Below are positions 1 to 5,920 of a stretch of 6,021 nt of DNA, in pieces. Position numbers and translations under genes: made by a program. Under the pieces are notes generated by a model. That model worked only from the letters and a program-made list of their open reading frames with translations. It was not told the origin of the DNA and made no database searches. Origin of the DNA: Rhodospirillales bacterium. Lineage in GTDB: Bacteria; Pseudomonadota; Alphaproteobacteria; Rhodospirillales; Casp-alpha2. The stretch's first letter is position 1, and each line of letters begins with the position of its first letter. The stretch lies in NCBI GenBank assembly GCA_018664265.1, contig JABJOR010000065.1, forward strand, positions 1 to 6,021. The letters run 5' to 3'.

Positions 1-1
1 C

Positions 2-1060
2 GTTATGGAAAATGATGAAGATGGTATCTTTGTAGATGCCGTTTTAACCACAGAAGATCAGGCCCATAATATTTTCAGTTCCACGTTAGCAAATTTTCTT
101 GTCAACAGCGAGCATTATCACGAACTGTGTGCATTTCTTTATGAGATCATGCCAAGGCGCCCTTTAGGGCTGCATTATTCAACAATTGGGTTTAACCACA
201 TTGGCAAAGTCGCAGTGATGGATGAATTGCGCAATGAGCTGGAAACCTCTAATGATCATTTTGATACAGCCATTGGCTTTCGAGGGACAGTTGCCATCGG
301 ATTTTCTGCCCCCTCATCAAATTATGTATTAAAGATCATACGCAACAAGCCGACGGATGGCTACAAATGGGATACGTTTGATGGCATCGACGGAGTTCTA
401 CAGAAATATGGGCTTGTGCATGCCATTAACAGAACCGGGAGTATGCTCGACAATGTTATTTTCTGGAACGTCAAACTTCCAGTAAACTGGTTTGCAAAAG
501 ACCTTCTTGATGAATTAATTCTTGAGGCAGATGAGACTGTTTCAGTCAAAAGAAATCTGGTTACTTTCAAACACCTGATTGTTCAAACCAAATTAATCCC
601 ACTACCAGTCTATTTGGAAACAGCATCCGTTGAAGATGCCCACCAAGCTATTATCAATCTGGGCCACTGTATAAAAAACAATGCATCGGCCAATATCTTC
701 AATAAGGATCTTGATGGCAGGAACTATGGCGTTAGCCCTTTCCAAAAAGTTTATCTATTTGATTACGACGCACTGGAAACTTTCACGGAAGTCAAAATTC
801 GCACGAACACAAATCGCTTTGACGGAGAAGAAGACATTCCAGATTGGTATTTTGAAGATGGCGTAATCTTTTTGCCAGAAGAAATGGAATCTGGTTTACG
901 CATTCCAACCAGGGATTTAATTTATCTGTTTAGAAATGTGCACGGCGAACTGATGACCGTAGAATATTGGGAACGTCTTCAGAGATATCTACAGGATGGT
1001 GAAGTTCTAAAAATTAAAACCTATCCTGATTCCTGCAAGATTATATCTTCTTCGACCTAA
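2..1060 (+). CDS. aceK: Isocitrate dehydrogenase kinase/phosphatase (AceK), 5'-truncated by window edge
   Basis: AceK phosphorylates and dephosphorylates isocitrate dehydrogenase in the cytoplasm, switching carbon between the TCA cycle and the glyoxylate bypass. The frame is open to the window edge, so the ATG at position 5 is probably internal; E. coli AceK is about 578 residues and about 352 are present here. Numbering from that Met, the ATP-site region GFRGTVAIGF (91-100) is followed by the nucleotide-binding lysine in YVLKIIR (Lys110). The kinase-like core contains NIFNKDLDGRNYGV (230-243), with the catalytic Asp235 and Asn240, and FDYD (252-255), which supplies the metal-binding Asp253. 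The C-terminal part, with PEE (291-293) and the YWERLQ segment (321-326), also matches the family. The stop is TAA at 1058-1060. The usual partners aceA and aceB are not in view. Family assignment is secure; the substitutions listed under findings leave the kinase/phosphatase balance open. Confidence 0.93.
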   Translation, partial: VMENDEDGIFVDAVLTTEDQAHNIFSSTLANFLVNSEHYHELCAFLYEIMPRRPLGLHYSTIGFNHIGKVAVMDELRNELETSNDHFDTAIGFRGTVAIGFSAPSSNYVLKIIRNKPTDGYKWDTFDGIDGVLQKYGLVHAINRTGSMLDNVIFWNVKLPVNWFAKDLLDELILEADETVSVKRNLVTFKHLIVQTKLIPLPVYLETASVEDAHQAIINLGHCIKNNASANIFNKDLDGRNYGVSPFQKVYLFDYDALETFTEVKIRTNTNRFDGEEDIPDWYFEDGVIFLPEEMESGLRIPTRDLIYLFRNVHGELMTVEYWERLQRYLQDGEVLKIKTYPDSCKIISSST

Positions 1061-1157
1061 TTCCTATAGCTACTATTATTCTCGAACGCTCTATGATAGC
1101 GTGCCATTGTTTAGAATGATTATTAACTACCCTATCTATCAATAATGGAGGAAAATA

Positions 1158-1589
1158 ATGACGTGTTACAACAGTTGCGTTTTATCCGCTTCAATTGATG
1201 AAGTATGGGATACCATCCGAAATTTTCATGATATGTCCTGGGCAGAAGGCGTTATTGAAACCGTAGAAATCATCGGCAGCAAAGGGTCTACAGAAGTTGG
1301 TGCAGGTCGGGTATTGAATAACGCGTTCCATGAGACCTTGCTGGAACTTGATGACGATAGTTACTACATTCGATACAGCATTGATGATGGTCCCGATGTT
1401 CTTTCAAAATCAAAAATCACCGGCTATCGCGGTGAAGTCCAGTTGGCACCAATTACAATTGGTGATGGAACCTTTATTGAATGGACATCAAGCTGGCGAT
1501 CTGAAGAAGGCGGCGTTCAGGAATTCTGCGATCCAATATACCAGGCTTTACTCGGTGCCATGAGTACGCATTTTTCCAAGGCAGCATAA
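1158..1589 (+). CDS. SRPBCC-family (polyketide cyclase/START-like) protein
   Basis: This is a 143-residue single-domain protein of the SRPBCC superfamily (Polyketide_cyc2/PYR-PYL-like branch), whose members enclose a hydrophobic ligand in a helix-grip fold. The typical N-terminal pattern is visible: a first strand, then ASIDEVWDTIRNF (11-23), the helix found where SRPBCC proteins read 'as.eeVW..l.df'. It continues with a Trp-containing segment (MSWAEG, 26-31), the VGAGRVLN turn (47-54) and the ETLLELDDDSYYIRYSI strand pair (59-75). GTFIEWTSSW (104-113) is the late strand, and the C-terminal helix (about 122-140) closes the cavity. The start is fixed by a strong GGAGGA at 1147-1152, 5 nt before the ATG. 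No signal peptide is seen, so it is presumably cytoplasmic. The SDR gene follows 83 nt downstream on the same strand, suggesting an operon acting on one small lipophilic substrate; that is inference. The ligand and any enzymatic activity are unknown. Confidence 0.82.
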   Translation: MTCYNSCVLSASIDEVWDTIRNFHDMSWAEGVIETVEIIGSKGSTEVGAGRVLNNAFHETLLELDDDSYYIRYSIDDGPDVLSKSKITGYRGEVQLAPITIGDGTFIEWTSSWRSEEGGVQEFCDPIYQALLGAMSTHFSKAA

Positions 1590-1593
1590 CCCT

Positions 1594-1668
1594 GCCCTCT
1601 TTCATCTCTTGACGGATCAGACCTATAAAGGCCTACTGGTTATGGCAAACCGTCAAAAGTGAAAGGGC
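1594..1668 (+). promoter_or_regulatory. Intergenic RNA hairpin candidate covering the SDR ribosome binding site
   Basis: The gap between the SRPBCC stop and the SDR start folds on paper into one long stem. The paired segments are GCCC (1594-1597) with GGGC (1665-1668); TTTCA (1600-1604) with TGAAA (1660-1664); CT (1606-1607) with AG (1658-1659); TTGACGG (1609-1615) with CCGTCAA (1650-1656); and CC.ATAA (1622-1628, one bulged T) with TTATGG (1640-1645). That is about 24 pairs with small bulges. The 3' arm contains AAAGGG (1662-1667), the only plausible Shine-Dalgarno sequence for the ATG at 1673. There is no T-run after the stem, so a standard intrinsic terminator is unlikely. The pairing is seen directly; a role in translational control or mRNA processing is inference. 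Confidence 0.5.
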
Positions 1669-1672
1669 TATC

Positions 1673-2425
1673 ATGGAACTAGGGTTAAAAGATAAAGGCG
1701 TTGTTGTCACTGGTGCAAGCAAAGGCATCGGAAAGGCAATTGCAATAGGAATGGCGCGCGAAGGTGCCAATGTATCTATATGTGCACGAGGTGCTGAAGC
1801 CCTGGAAGAAACGCGTAATGAGCTACTATCATTTGGCGGAACAGTGCATGCGGCACAATGTGATGTTTCCGATGCGAACGCCCTCAAACAATATTTCTGT
1901 GAAGCCAAAGACGCACTTGGAGAACTGCATGTACTTGTCAATAATCCATCCGGATTTGGCACAGATGATGATGAAGAAGGCTGGCGCAAAAGTATCGATG
2001 TTGACTTGATGGCATTGGTGCGCGCTTCATGGCAAGCTATCCCAATGATAGAAGCCGCAGGCGGTGGCAGTCTTATTCATATATCATCAATTTCCGGGAT
2101 GACCGGGGCTAATTCCTTACCCCCTTATGGTGCAATTAAGGCCGCTGTTATTCACCTGACGTCTACACATGCTGCTGAGCTTGCTCCAAAAAATATTCGA
2201 GTCAACTGTATTGCCCCTGGCTCCATCCTGTTTGATGGCGGTGTTTGGGATGACAACAAAATAAACCACCCTGAATTTTATGAAGAGGAGCTCGCGAATT
2301 GTCCTTTTGGCAGAATGGGGACACCGGAAGAGATCGCCAATCTTGCTGTTTTTCTGGCATCTGATGCAGCGAATTGGATCACAGGCCAAACGATCGCAGC
2401 CGATGGCGGTCAGATGCTTGGATGA
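1673..2425 (+). CDS. Short-chain dehydrogenase/reductase (SDR), classical type
   Basis: This is a 250-residue NAD(P)H-dependent oxidoreductase with a Rossmann fold, the usual length for classical SDRs. The cofactor glycine motif is TGASKGIG (13-20). CARG (37-40) ends the second strand, whose basic residue hints at NADP(H). CDV (63-65) contacts the adenine, and NNPSG (90-94) is a variant of the NNAG motif. Catalytic residues are Ser139 (HISSISG), Tyr152 and Lys156 (YGAIK). The cofactor-contacting APGS (181-184) and the C-terminal GRMGTPEEIANLAVFLAS (213-230) and TGQTIAADGG (237-246) segments are classical. The Asn of the catalytic tetrad appears to be Asp111 (DVDLMA). The substrate cannot be read from the sequence; secondary alcohols or 3-oxoacyl compounds are typical. 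Its probable operon partner is the SRPBCC gene upstream, and its ribosome binding site (AAAGGG, 5 nt from the ATG) sits in the hairpin described separately. The last 16 bp overlap the convergent exporter gene. Confidence 0.9.
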   Translation: MELGLKDKGVVVTGASKGIGKAIAIGMAREGANVSICARGAEALEETRNELLSFGGTVHAAQCDVSDANALKQYFCEAKDALGELHVLVNNPSGFGTDDDEEGWRKSIDVDLMALVRASWQAIPMIEAAGGGSLIHISSISGMTGANSLPPYGAIKAAVIHLTSTHAAELAPKNIRVNCIAPGSILFDGGVWDDNKINHPEFYEEELANCPFGRMGTPEEIANLAVFLASDAANWITGQTIAADGGQMLG

Positions 2426-3603
2426 TGTCTAAATATACGGACACCTACAATATGTATGGTAAAAGAAATTGTTGCTCCAACAGCCATTACGATGACTAGC
2501 GGTGCCGCCGTATCAACCAGCAAACTACCAACAAGCATTGACGACAGCGCACCAAAGGACATTTGGGTAAAGCCGCTAATGCCGGATGCTGCGCCAGCCT
2601 GACTGGGGTCTACACTGATAGCTCCGGCAACACCATTTGGAATAGAAATGCCATTGCCCAGAGCGATCATTCCCATGCAGCCAAACAATGTCAGAGGCTC
2701 CAACCCTACAGACAAGTAAACACCAGCCAACGCCCAAGCCCCTAGGATGGAAATTGTAGTTCCAATTAAAATCATTCGATCCGTACCAACACGCGTTGAC
2801 ACCCGTGCTGCTGTAAAGTTTCCACTCATATAACAAATTGATACGATGATAAAATATAATCCAAAGGTCGATGGTGGATAGCCCATCAATTCAACAACGA
2901 CATAAGGTGCACCGCCAAGAAACCCAAAAAACACTGCAGAGGAGAAGCTAAGCTGAAATGTATATCCATAAAATGCTGGTATGCGGAGCAGCCCTTTAAA
3001 ACCTGTACTGATTTGCTTAGCTGCTTTTCGGCGTGATGGCCCATGCGTTTCTGCGAGAAGCAATAACGCTCCTGCAAGAACTAAAACGCCAACAACAAAC
3101 ACAAAAACAAAACTGGAGCGCCAACCAGACCATTCATCCAGCACACCACCAATGGTTGGTGCCATCATAGGGGCGACAACCATTGCCATGGTGATATACG
3201 CGATCATGCTTGCCGAGTGGTCACGGTCATAAATATCACGCACCATGGCCCGGCCAAGCACAACCCCTGCACACCCGCCTATGGCTTGTAAAATTCGCCC
3301 TGCAATCAAAATCAATATTGTCGGCGCCATGACACAAATAATTGTTCCAAGCAGAAATATACTTAACCCGATTAACATTAATGGCCTGCGACCATATCGA
3401 TCTGACAGTGGGCCATAGGCAAGTTGCGCAACGGATAGTCCAACCAGATAAAGCGATAGTGTCAGCTGCACCATGGCGTAATCTGTATTTAAATCCAGCG
3501 CCAAGCCCGGCATGGAGGGTAAGAATATGTTGATCGCAAGCGGCCCAACAGCCGTAACGGCTATCAATATTATCAACGGCGGTTTATCCGGCATAATCGA
3601 CAT
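2410..3603 (-). CDS. MFS multidrug efflux transporter, Bcr/CflA type
   Basis: This is a 397-residue inner-membrane drug:proton antiporter of the 12-span (DHA1, Bcr/CflA) branch of the major facilitator superfamily. Hydrophobic stretches consistent with 12 spans lie at about 9-28, 44-63, 75-95, 97-117, 133-153, 163-184, 214-236, 245-262, 276-298, 302-322, 340-362 and 365-388. The cytoplasmic loop 2-3 signature is GPLSDRYGRRP (64-74). The first span ends in INIFLPSMP (24-32), the position of the Bcr 'D.YLPA.P' motif but with Asn25 in place of Asp. GRAMVRD (117-123) and the span-5 antiporter motif APMMAPTIGG (144-153) are present. The start is ATG at 3603, with an alternative ATG three codons in; no convincing Shine-Dalgarno precedes either. 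The gene lies 27 nt after the rRNA methyltransferase stop on the same strand, so co-transcription is likely. The substrate is unknown; members export sulfonamides, bicyclomycin, chloramphenicol or small metabolites. Confidence 0.92.
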   Translation of the reverse strand: MSIMPDKPPLIILIAVTAVGPLAINIFLPSMPGLALDLNTDYAMVQLTLSLYLVGLSVAQLAYGPLSDRYGRRPLMLIGLSIFLLGTIICVMAPTILILIAGRILQAIGGCAGVVLGRAMVRDIYDRDHSASMIAYITMAMVVAPMMAPTIGGVLDEWSGWRSSFVFVFVVGVLVLAGALLLLAETHGPSRRKAAKQISTGFKGLLRIPAFYGYTFQLSFSSAVFFGFLGGAPYVVVELMGYPPSTFGLYFIIVSICYMSGNFTAARVSTRVGTDRMILIGTTISILGAWALAGVYLSVGLEPLTLFGCMGMIALGNGISIPNGVAGAISVDPSQAGAASGISGFTQMSFGALSSMLVGSLLVDTAAPLVIVMAVGATISFTIHIVGVRIFRHHPSI

Positions 3604-3630
3604 TACATATCAAGCCTGAGGGCTAATGAA

Positions 3631-4974
3631 TTAAGAAGAATTAGCGCGTGTAAACAATGCGACAACTTCAATATGGGAAGACCATTTAAACTGGTCAACC
3701 GGGGTAACTTTGTCCAGTGTGAAACCACCACTACATAAAATTTCCGCATCCCGCGCAAAACTTGCAGGATCACAAGATACAGCAACCACTCGGTTAATTG
3801 AAGACGTGACAAGCTCTCTGACCTGCGCCTCGGCACCTGCACGTGGGGGATTGAAAACCACCACATCAAAAGGTTTTAATTCAAACTCACTCAAGGGATT
3901 CTTGAACAGGTTCCGATCTTTGGCATCTACTGGTTTCAAATCTGAGGTATGACGATAGGCATAATCAAGAGCATTTATCGCTTCCTCGTTACTATCGGCG
4001 GCATAAACAGGGACCTGCTCTGCCAATCGCAATGCAAATGATCCAACACCACAGAATAAGTCTGCAACAGTTGTACAATCTGGTCCGACATATTCACGCA
4101 CCAGTTCCGCCAATGTTTCTTCGCCAAGAGTTGTTGCCTGCAGGAAGCTTCCTGAGGGTGGCGTCACACGAGCAGTCCCCATAACCAGATAAGGCTTACG
4201 GCGCTCAACAATTATATCACCACCAACGGACACACGCGCCAAGTCATGTTCTTCTGCACAGTCTGCCAGATCAGCTAAAGTATCATAGCCTTCCGCCTTA
4301 GCCCCTGTGATATCACAATCCAACCCCTCTGCTGTTTCGGTAAACCGGATATCGAGATCACGACCAGTATCTTTAAATGCCGATGCCAAAACGCGCGCAA
4401 GAGGCACGACTTTCTGTAAATCCTGAACTGCTACAGGGCATCTGTCCAGATCGAGAATTTGGTGCGACCCCGCAATCATAAAGCCAACCTTCCAGCCGCC
4501 TTTGATTGCGCGAACATGAAGACTCAGGCGCCTTCGCCCTGCCCCATGAGCATCGATTAATTCACCGACACTGTTACCGCCAAGCCCTTTATTAACTAAT
4601 GCTGTTACAACAATATTACGTTTCCAGGTTCGATAAGCATCCTCATTCAAGTGCTGAATTACACATCCGCCGCATTTTGTAAAATGCGCACAGAAAGGTT
4701 CAATACGTTGCTGTGATTTTTCCAGAACATCTAATAAAATTGCACTGTTGCCTTGAACAGAGATGCGCACAGTTTCACCCGGCAGAGCAAAGGGCACAAA
4801 ACAGCGCGCCACTTCACCTTCGTCATTTACCGTGCCGACACCATCAGCATGGCGCCCCAATTCAATAATCTTGGCTGTCACCTCGCGCGCAGGCACACTC
4901 TTTCCAGGAGTCAAAGAATTAGGCTTATTTCGATTTCTACGGTTTTTTCGAGTGGATTTTTTAAGGCTTTTCAC
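3631..4974 (-). CDS. rlmD: 23S rRNA (uracil-5)-methyltransferase, RlmD/TrmA family
   Basis: This is a 447-residue SAM-dependent enzyme that makes 5-methyluridine in RNA; RlmD acts on U1939 of 23S rRNA (E. coli numbering). A very basic N-terminal tail (1-30) leads into a TRAM RNA-binding domain (about 30-86). The [4Fe-4S] cluster ligands are Cys95, Cys101, Cys104 (C-x5-CGGC) and Cys179 (DRCPV). The methyltransferase domain has the SAM loop DLFCGVGSFAL (305-315), acidic AADSNEEA (325-332), NPPR (375-378), the nucleophile Cys401 in SCDPASFARD (400-409) and the general base Glu436 in HIEVVALF (434-441). TRAM plus four cysteines favours RlmD over TrmA or cluster-less relatives, but RlmC-like specificity is not excluded. 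The start taken is GTG at 4974, the first start codon after an in-frame TAA; its Shine-Dalgarno is weak, and GTG codons at residues 27 and 32 are alternatives that would remove the basic tail. It lies 74 nt downstream of the small membrane protein gene and 27 nt upstream of the exporter gene. Confidence 0.9.
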   Translation of the reverse strand: MKSLKKSTRKNRRNRNKPNSLTPGKSVPAREVTAKIIELGRHADGVGTVNDEGEVARCFVPFALPGETVRISVQGNSAILLDVLEKSQQRIEPFCAHFTKCGGCVIQHLNEDAYRTWKRNIVVTALVNKGLGGNSVGELIDAHGAGRRRLSLHVRAIKGGWKVGFMIAGSHQILDLDRCPVAVQDLQKVVPLARVLASAFKDTGRDLDIRFTETAEGLDCDITGAKAEGYDTLADLADCAEEHDLARVSVGGDIIVERRKPYLVMGTARVTPPSGSFLQATTLGEETLAELVREYVGPDCTTVADLFCGVGSFALRLAEQVPVYAADSNEEAINALDYAYRHTSDLKPVDAKDRNLFKNPLSEFELKPFDVVVFNPPRAGAEAQVRELVTSSINRVVAVSCDPASFARDAEILCSGGFTLDKVTPVDQFKWSSHIEVVALFTRANSS

Positions 4975-5048
4975 GATTTTGCTTCTGGTTGGTTACAGAT
5001 GTGTACAATATCACCAACGCTGGACCACAAAGCAATCACCAAGATGCA

Positions 5049-5279
5049 TCAGTAGATATTCATCACTTTGCACCAGGTTTTCAGGCGATCTTCATTTTTT
5101 GAATATTTCTTCATGGATGTGCGGTGGAAATTGATATTCAAAATCAGAGCACTAAAACCAATCAATACGAAGAACAATGCGACAAAGGCTATATAAGGAT
5201 CACCATAGGGTATGGGGCTGAAAATACTGGCCCACATATACCACATTTTTTGTAGGAATATTACTGAGGGAGTATACAT
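5049..5279 (-). CDS. Small single-span membrane protein under a c-di-GMP riboswitch, function unknown
   Basis: I do not recognise this 76-residue protein. The ATG at 5279 is chosen because AAGGAAGG (5285-5292) sits 5 nt upstream and the c-di-GMP aptamer ends immediately before that; the reading frame stays open further upstream only because it runs through the riboswitch. The N-terminal part (5-20) is amphipathic and aromatic (KMWYMW, 11-16). It is followed by a Pro/Gly-rich turn, SPIPYGDP (21-28), and one strongly hydrophobic segment (about 29-50, YIAFVALFFVLIGFSALILN). The tail (52-76) is hydrophilic and basic (HRTSMKKYSK), so the positive-inside rule puts it in the cytoplasm. There is no signal-peptide cleavage site, no lipobox and no catalytic motif; the single Cys70 lies near the C-terminus. 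The riboswitch control suggests a role in a c-di-GMP-dependent lifestyle switch (surface, motility or envelope); this is inference. Confidence 0.75.
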   Translation of the reverse strand: MYTPSVIFLQKMWYMWASIFSPIPYGDPYIAFVALFFVLIGFSALILNINFHRTSMKKYSKNEDRLKTWCKVMNIY

Positions 5280-5284
5280 AATCG

Positions 5285-5292
5285 CCTTCCTT
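5285..5292 (-). promoter_or_regulatory. Ribosome binding site of the small membrane protein, abutting the aptamer
   Basis: On the minus strand AAGGAAGG lies 5 nt before the ATG at 5279 and starts right after the ACCGA that ends the riboswitch aptamer. It decides the start codon. Part of it can pair with aptamer strands: CCUUUGG at 5379-5373 with CCGAAAGG at 5296-5289 (one bulged G), or CUUCC at 5353-5349 with GGAAG at 5290-5286. Either would hide the site when the aptamer is unfolded. Confidence 0.75.
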
Positions 5293-5293
5293 T

Positions 5294-5391
5294 CGGTTGC
5301 CCCGCTACCTTGGCTAAAGCCCTGTTTCCAGGGTTTCAGTTTTAGGCCGGAAGCTTTGCGTCCTCTTTGTTTCCAAAGGGTTGCCATGTCG
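5294..5391 (-). promoter_or_regulatory. Cyclic di-GMP-I riboswitch (GEMM-I)
   Basis: The minus strand shows the GEMM-I landmarks in order. These are GGCAACC (5385-5379, consensus GGCAAACC); a stem CUUUG/CAAAG closed by a GAAA tetraloop (5373-5370) with a bulged A5364; GGACGCAAAGC (5363-5353); CCGGCCUAAA (5350-5341); an extended second arm in which GGCCUAAA (5348-5341) pairs with UUUAGCC (5318-5312, one bulged C); and CCAAGGUAGCGGGG (5313-5300) followed by CAACCGA (5299-5293). The second arm carries its own CCCUG-GAAA-CAGGG hairpin (5333-5320). The ligand-contacting positions I recall from the Vibrio Vc2 structure are kept: G before CAA (5384), the middle A of GCAAAGC (5356) and C in ACCGA (5296). 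The G at 5384 favours c-di-GMP over cGAMP-selective relatives. Only the ribosome binding site separates it from the small membrane protein gene, which points to translational control. Confidence 0.9.
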
Positions 5392-5441
5392 TTTGAATTT
5401 GACAGTATCAAGAACAAAAACATCATCTGATGTTGACTATG

Positions 5442-5484
5442 AGAATACACTCTCAAGTTCAATCATGCAGTGATATGCATCACA
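5442..5484 (-). promoter_or_regulatory. CRP/FNR-type operator with candidate promoter for the riboswitch transcript
   Basis: On the minus strand the inverted repeat TGTGATGCATATCACT (5484-5469) matches the CRP pattern TGTGA-N6-TCACA at 9 of 10 conserved positions, and also the FNR-family core TGAT-N4-ATCA. A possible -10 element TATTCT lies at 5447-5442. The repeat centre (5476.5) is 29.5 bp upstream of the first base of that -10, exactly what a class II site centred at -41.5 gives, with initiation near 5435. There is no good -35, as expected for an activator-dependent promoter. The operator lies 24 bp beyond the apaG stop and about 80 bp before the aptamer. The repeat is seen; the regulator and promoter are inferred. 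Confidence 0.5.
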
Positions 5485-5507
5485 TTTTTAAATAAAGAAA
5501 TTTACAG

Positions 5508-5915
5508 TCAATGAAGCTGAGCAATATGATGAGGACTGTCGAGTGAAAATGCAGGGATGACTGCATCAAAATTTTGCCCTGCCTTTGTTAACATGGTGTA
5601 AGTACCACTCATAAACCCTGACGGTGTATCCAATGGCGTGCCGCTGGAATATTCATAGGCATCCCCGGGTTTCAAGACAGGCTGTTCCCCAACAACACCA
5701 TCACCTTGAACTTCGAATACTTTTCCCGAGAGGTCCGTGATACGCCAGTACCGACTTATAAGTTGGAAGGATTCTGCGCCATTGTTTTCAATGCGCACAT
5801 GGTAGGCCCAAACAAAGTGATTTTGTTGTGGTTCAGACTGATGGTCCAAAAAAACAGGTTGGACGTGGATGGTCACACCAGCTGTGGTCTCTGTGTATAC
5901 GTTTTCTGTGTTCAT
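5508..5915 (-). CDS. apaG: ApaG (Co2+/Mg2+ efflux-associated, FN3-like fold) protein
   Basis: ApaG is a small cytoplasmic protein with a fibronectin-III-like beta fold, first linked to Co2+ resistance and Mg2+ efflux in enteric bacteria; its molecular role is still unclear. The 135 residues from the ATG at 5915 cover the whole family length (E. coli about 125). Conserved segments are VTIHVQPVFL (14-23), FVWAYHVRIENNG (34-46), LISRYWRITD (52-61), the glycine motif VQGDGVVGEQP (69-79), PGDAYEYSSG (83-92) and the MSGTYTM strand (102-108). The frame is open upstream to a TTG at 5981, which would add 22 residues unlike the family, so ATG 5915 is preferred. It has no Shine-Dalgarno sequence. ApaG domains also occur fused to other proteins, but this one stands alone. 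Confidence 0.93.
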   Translation of the reverse strand: MNTENVYTETTAGVTIHVQPVFLDHQSEPQQNHFVWAYHVRIENNGAESFQLISRYWRITDLSGKVFEVQGDGVVGEQPVLKPGDAYEYSSGTPLDTPSGFMSGTYTMLTKAGQNFDAVIPAFSLDSPHHIAQLH

Positions 5916-5920
5916 ACTGA

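Noticed and set aside
1086..1103. Hairpin ACGCT...AGCGT after aceK as a terminator
   Set aside because: Only 5 bp of stem and no following T-run; too weak to call.
1609..1645. TTGACG (1609-1614) as a -35 element for the SDR gene
   Set aside because: The only -10-like TATAAA is 9 bp away and nothing suitable lies 16-18 bp downstream; the motif is better explained as one arm of the inverted repeat.
5010..5042. Direct repeats ATCACCAA at 5010-5017 and 5035-5042 upstream of rlmD
   Set aside because: Two 8-bp copies 25 bp apart could be an operator, but repeats this short occur by chance and there is no accompanying promoter I trust.
4753..5134. Plus-strand open frames across the rlmD start
   Set aside because: They are antisense shadows of the conserved rlmD coding region with no ribosome binding site or recognisable product.
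5049..5279. Light-harvesting alpha-subunit (PufA-like) identity for the small membrane protein
   Set aside because: The N-terminal Trp/aromatic stretch followed by a single span is reminiscent, but the bacteriochlorophyll-binding His inside the span is missing and no photosynthesis genes are nearby.
5280..5462. Upstream extension of the small membrane protein by 61 residues to an ATG at 5462
   Set aside because: The extension is translated through the riboswitch aptamer and its composition is not protein-like; the ATG at 5279 has a strong, well-spaced ribosome binding site.
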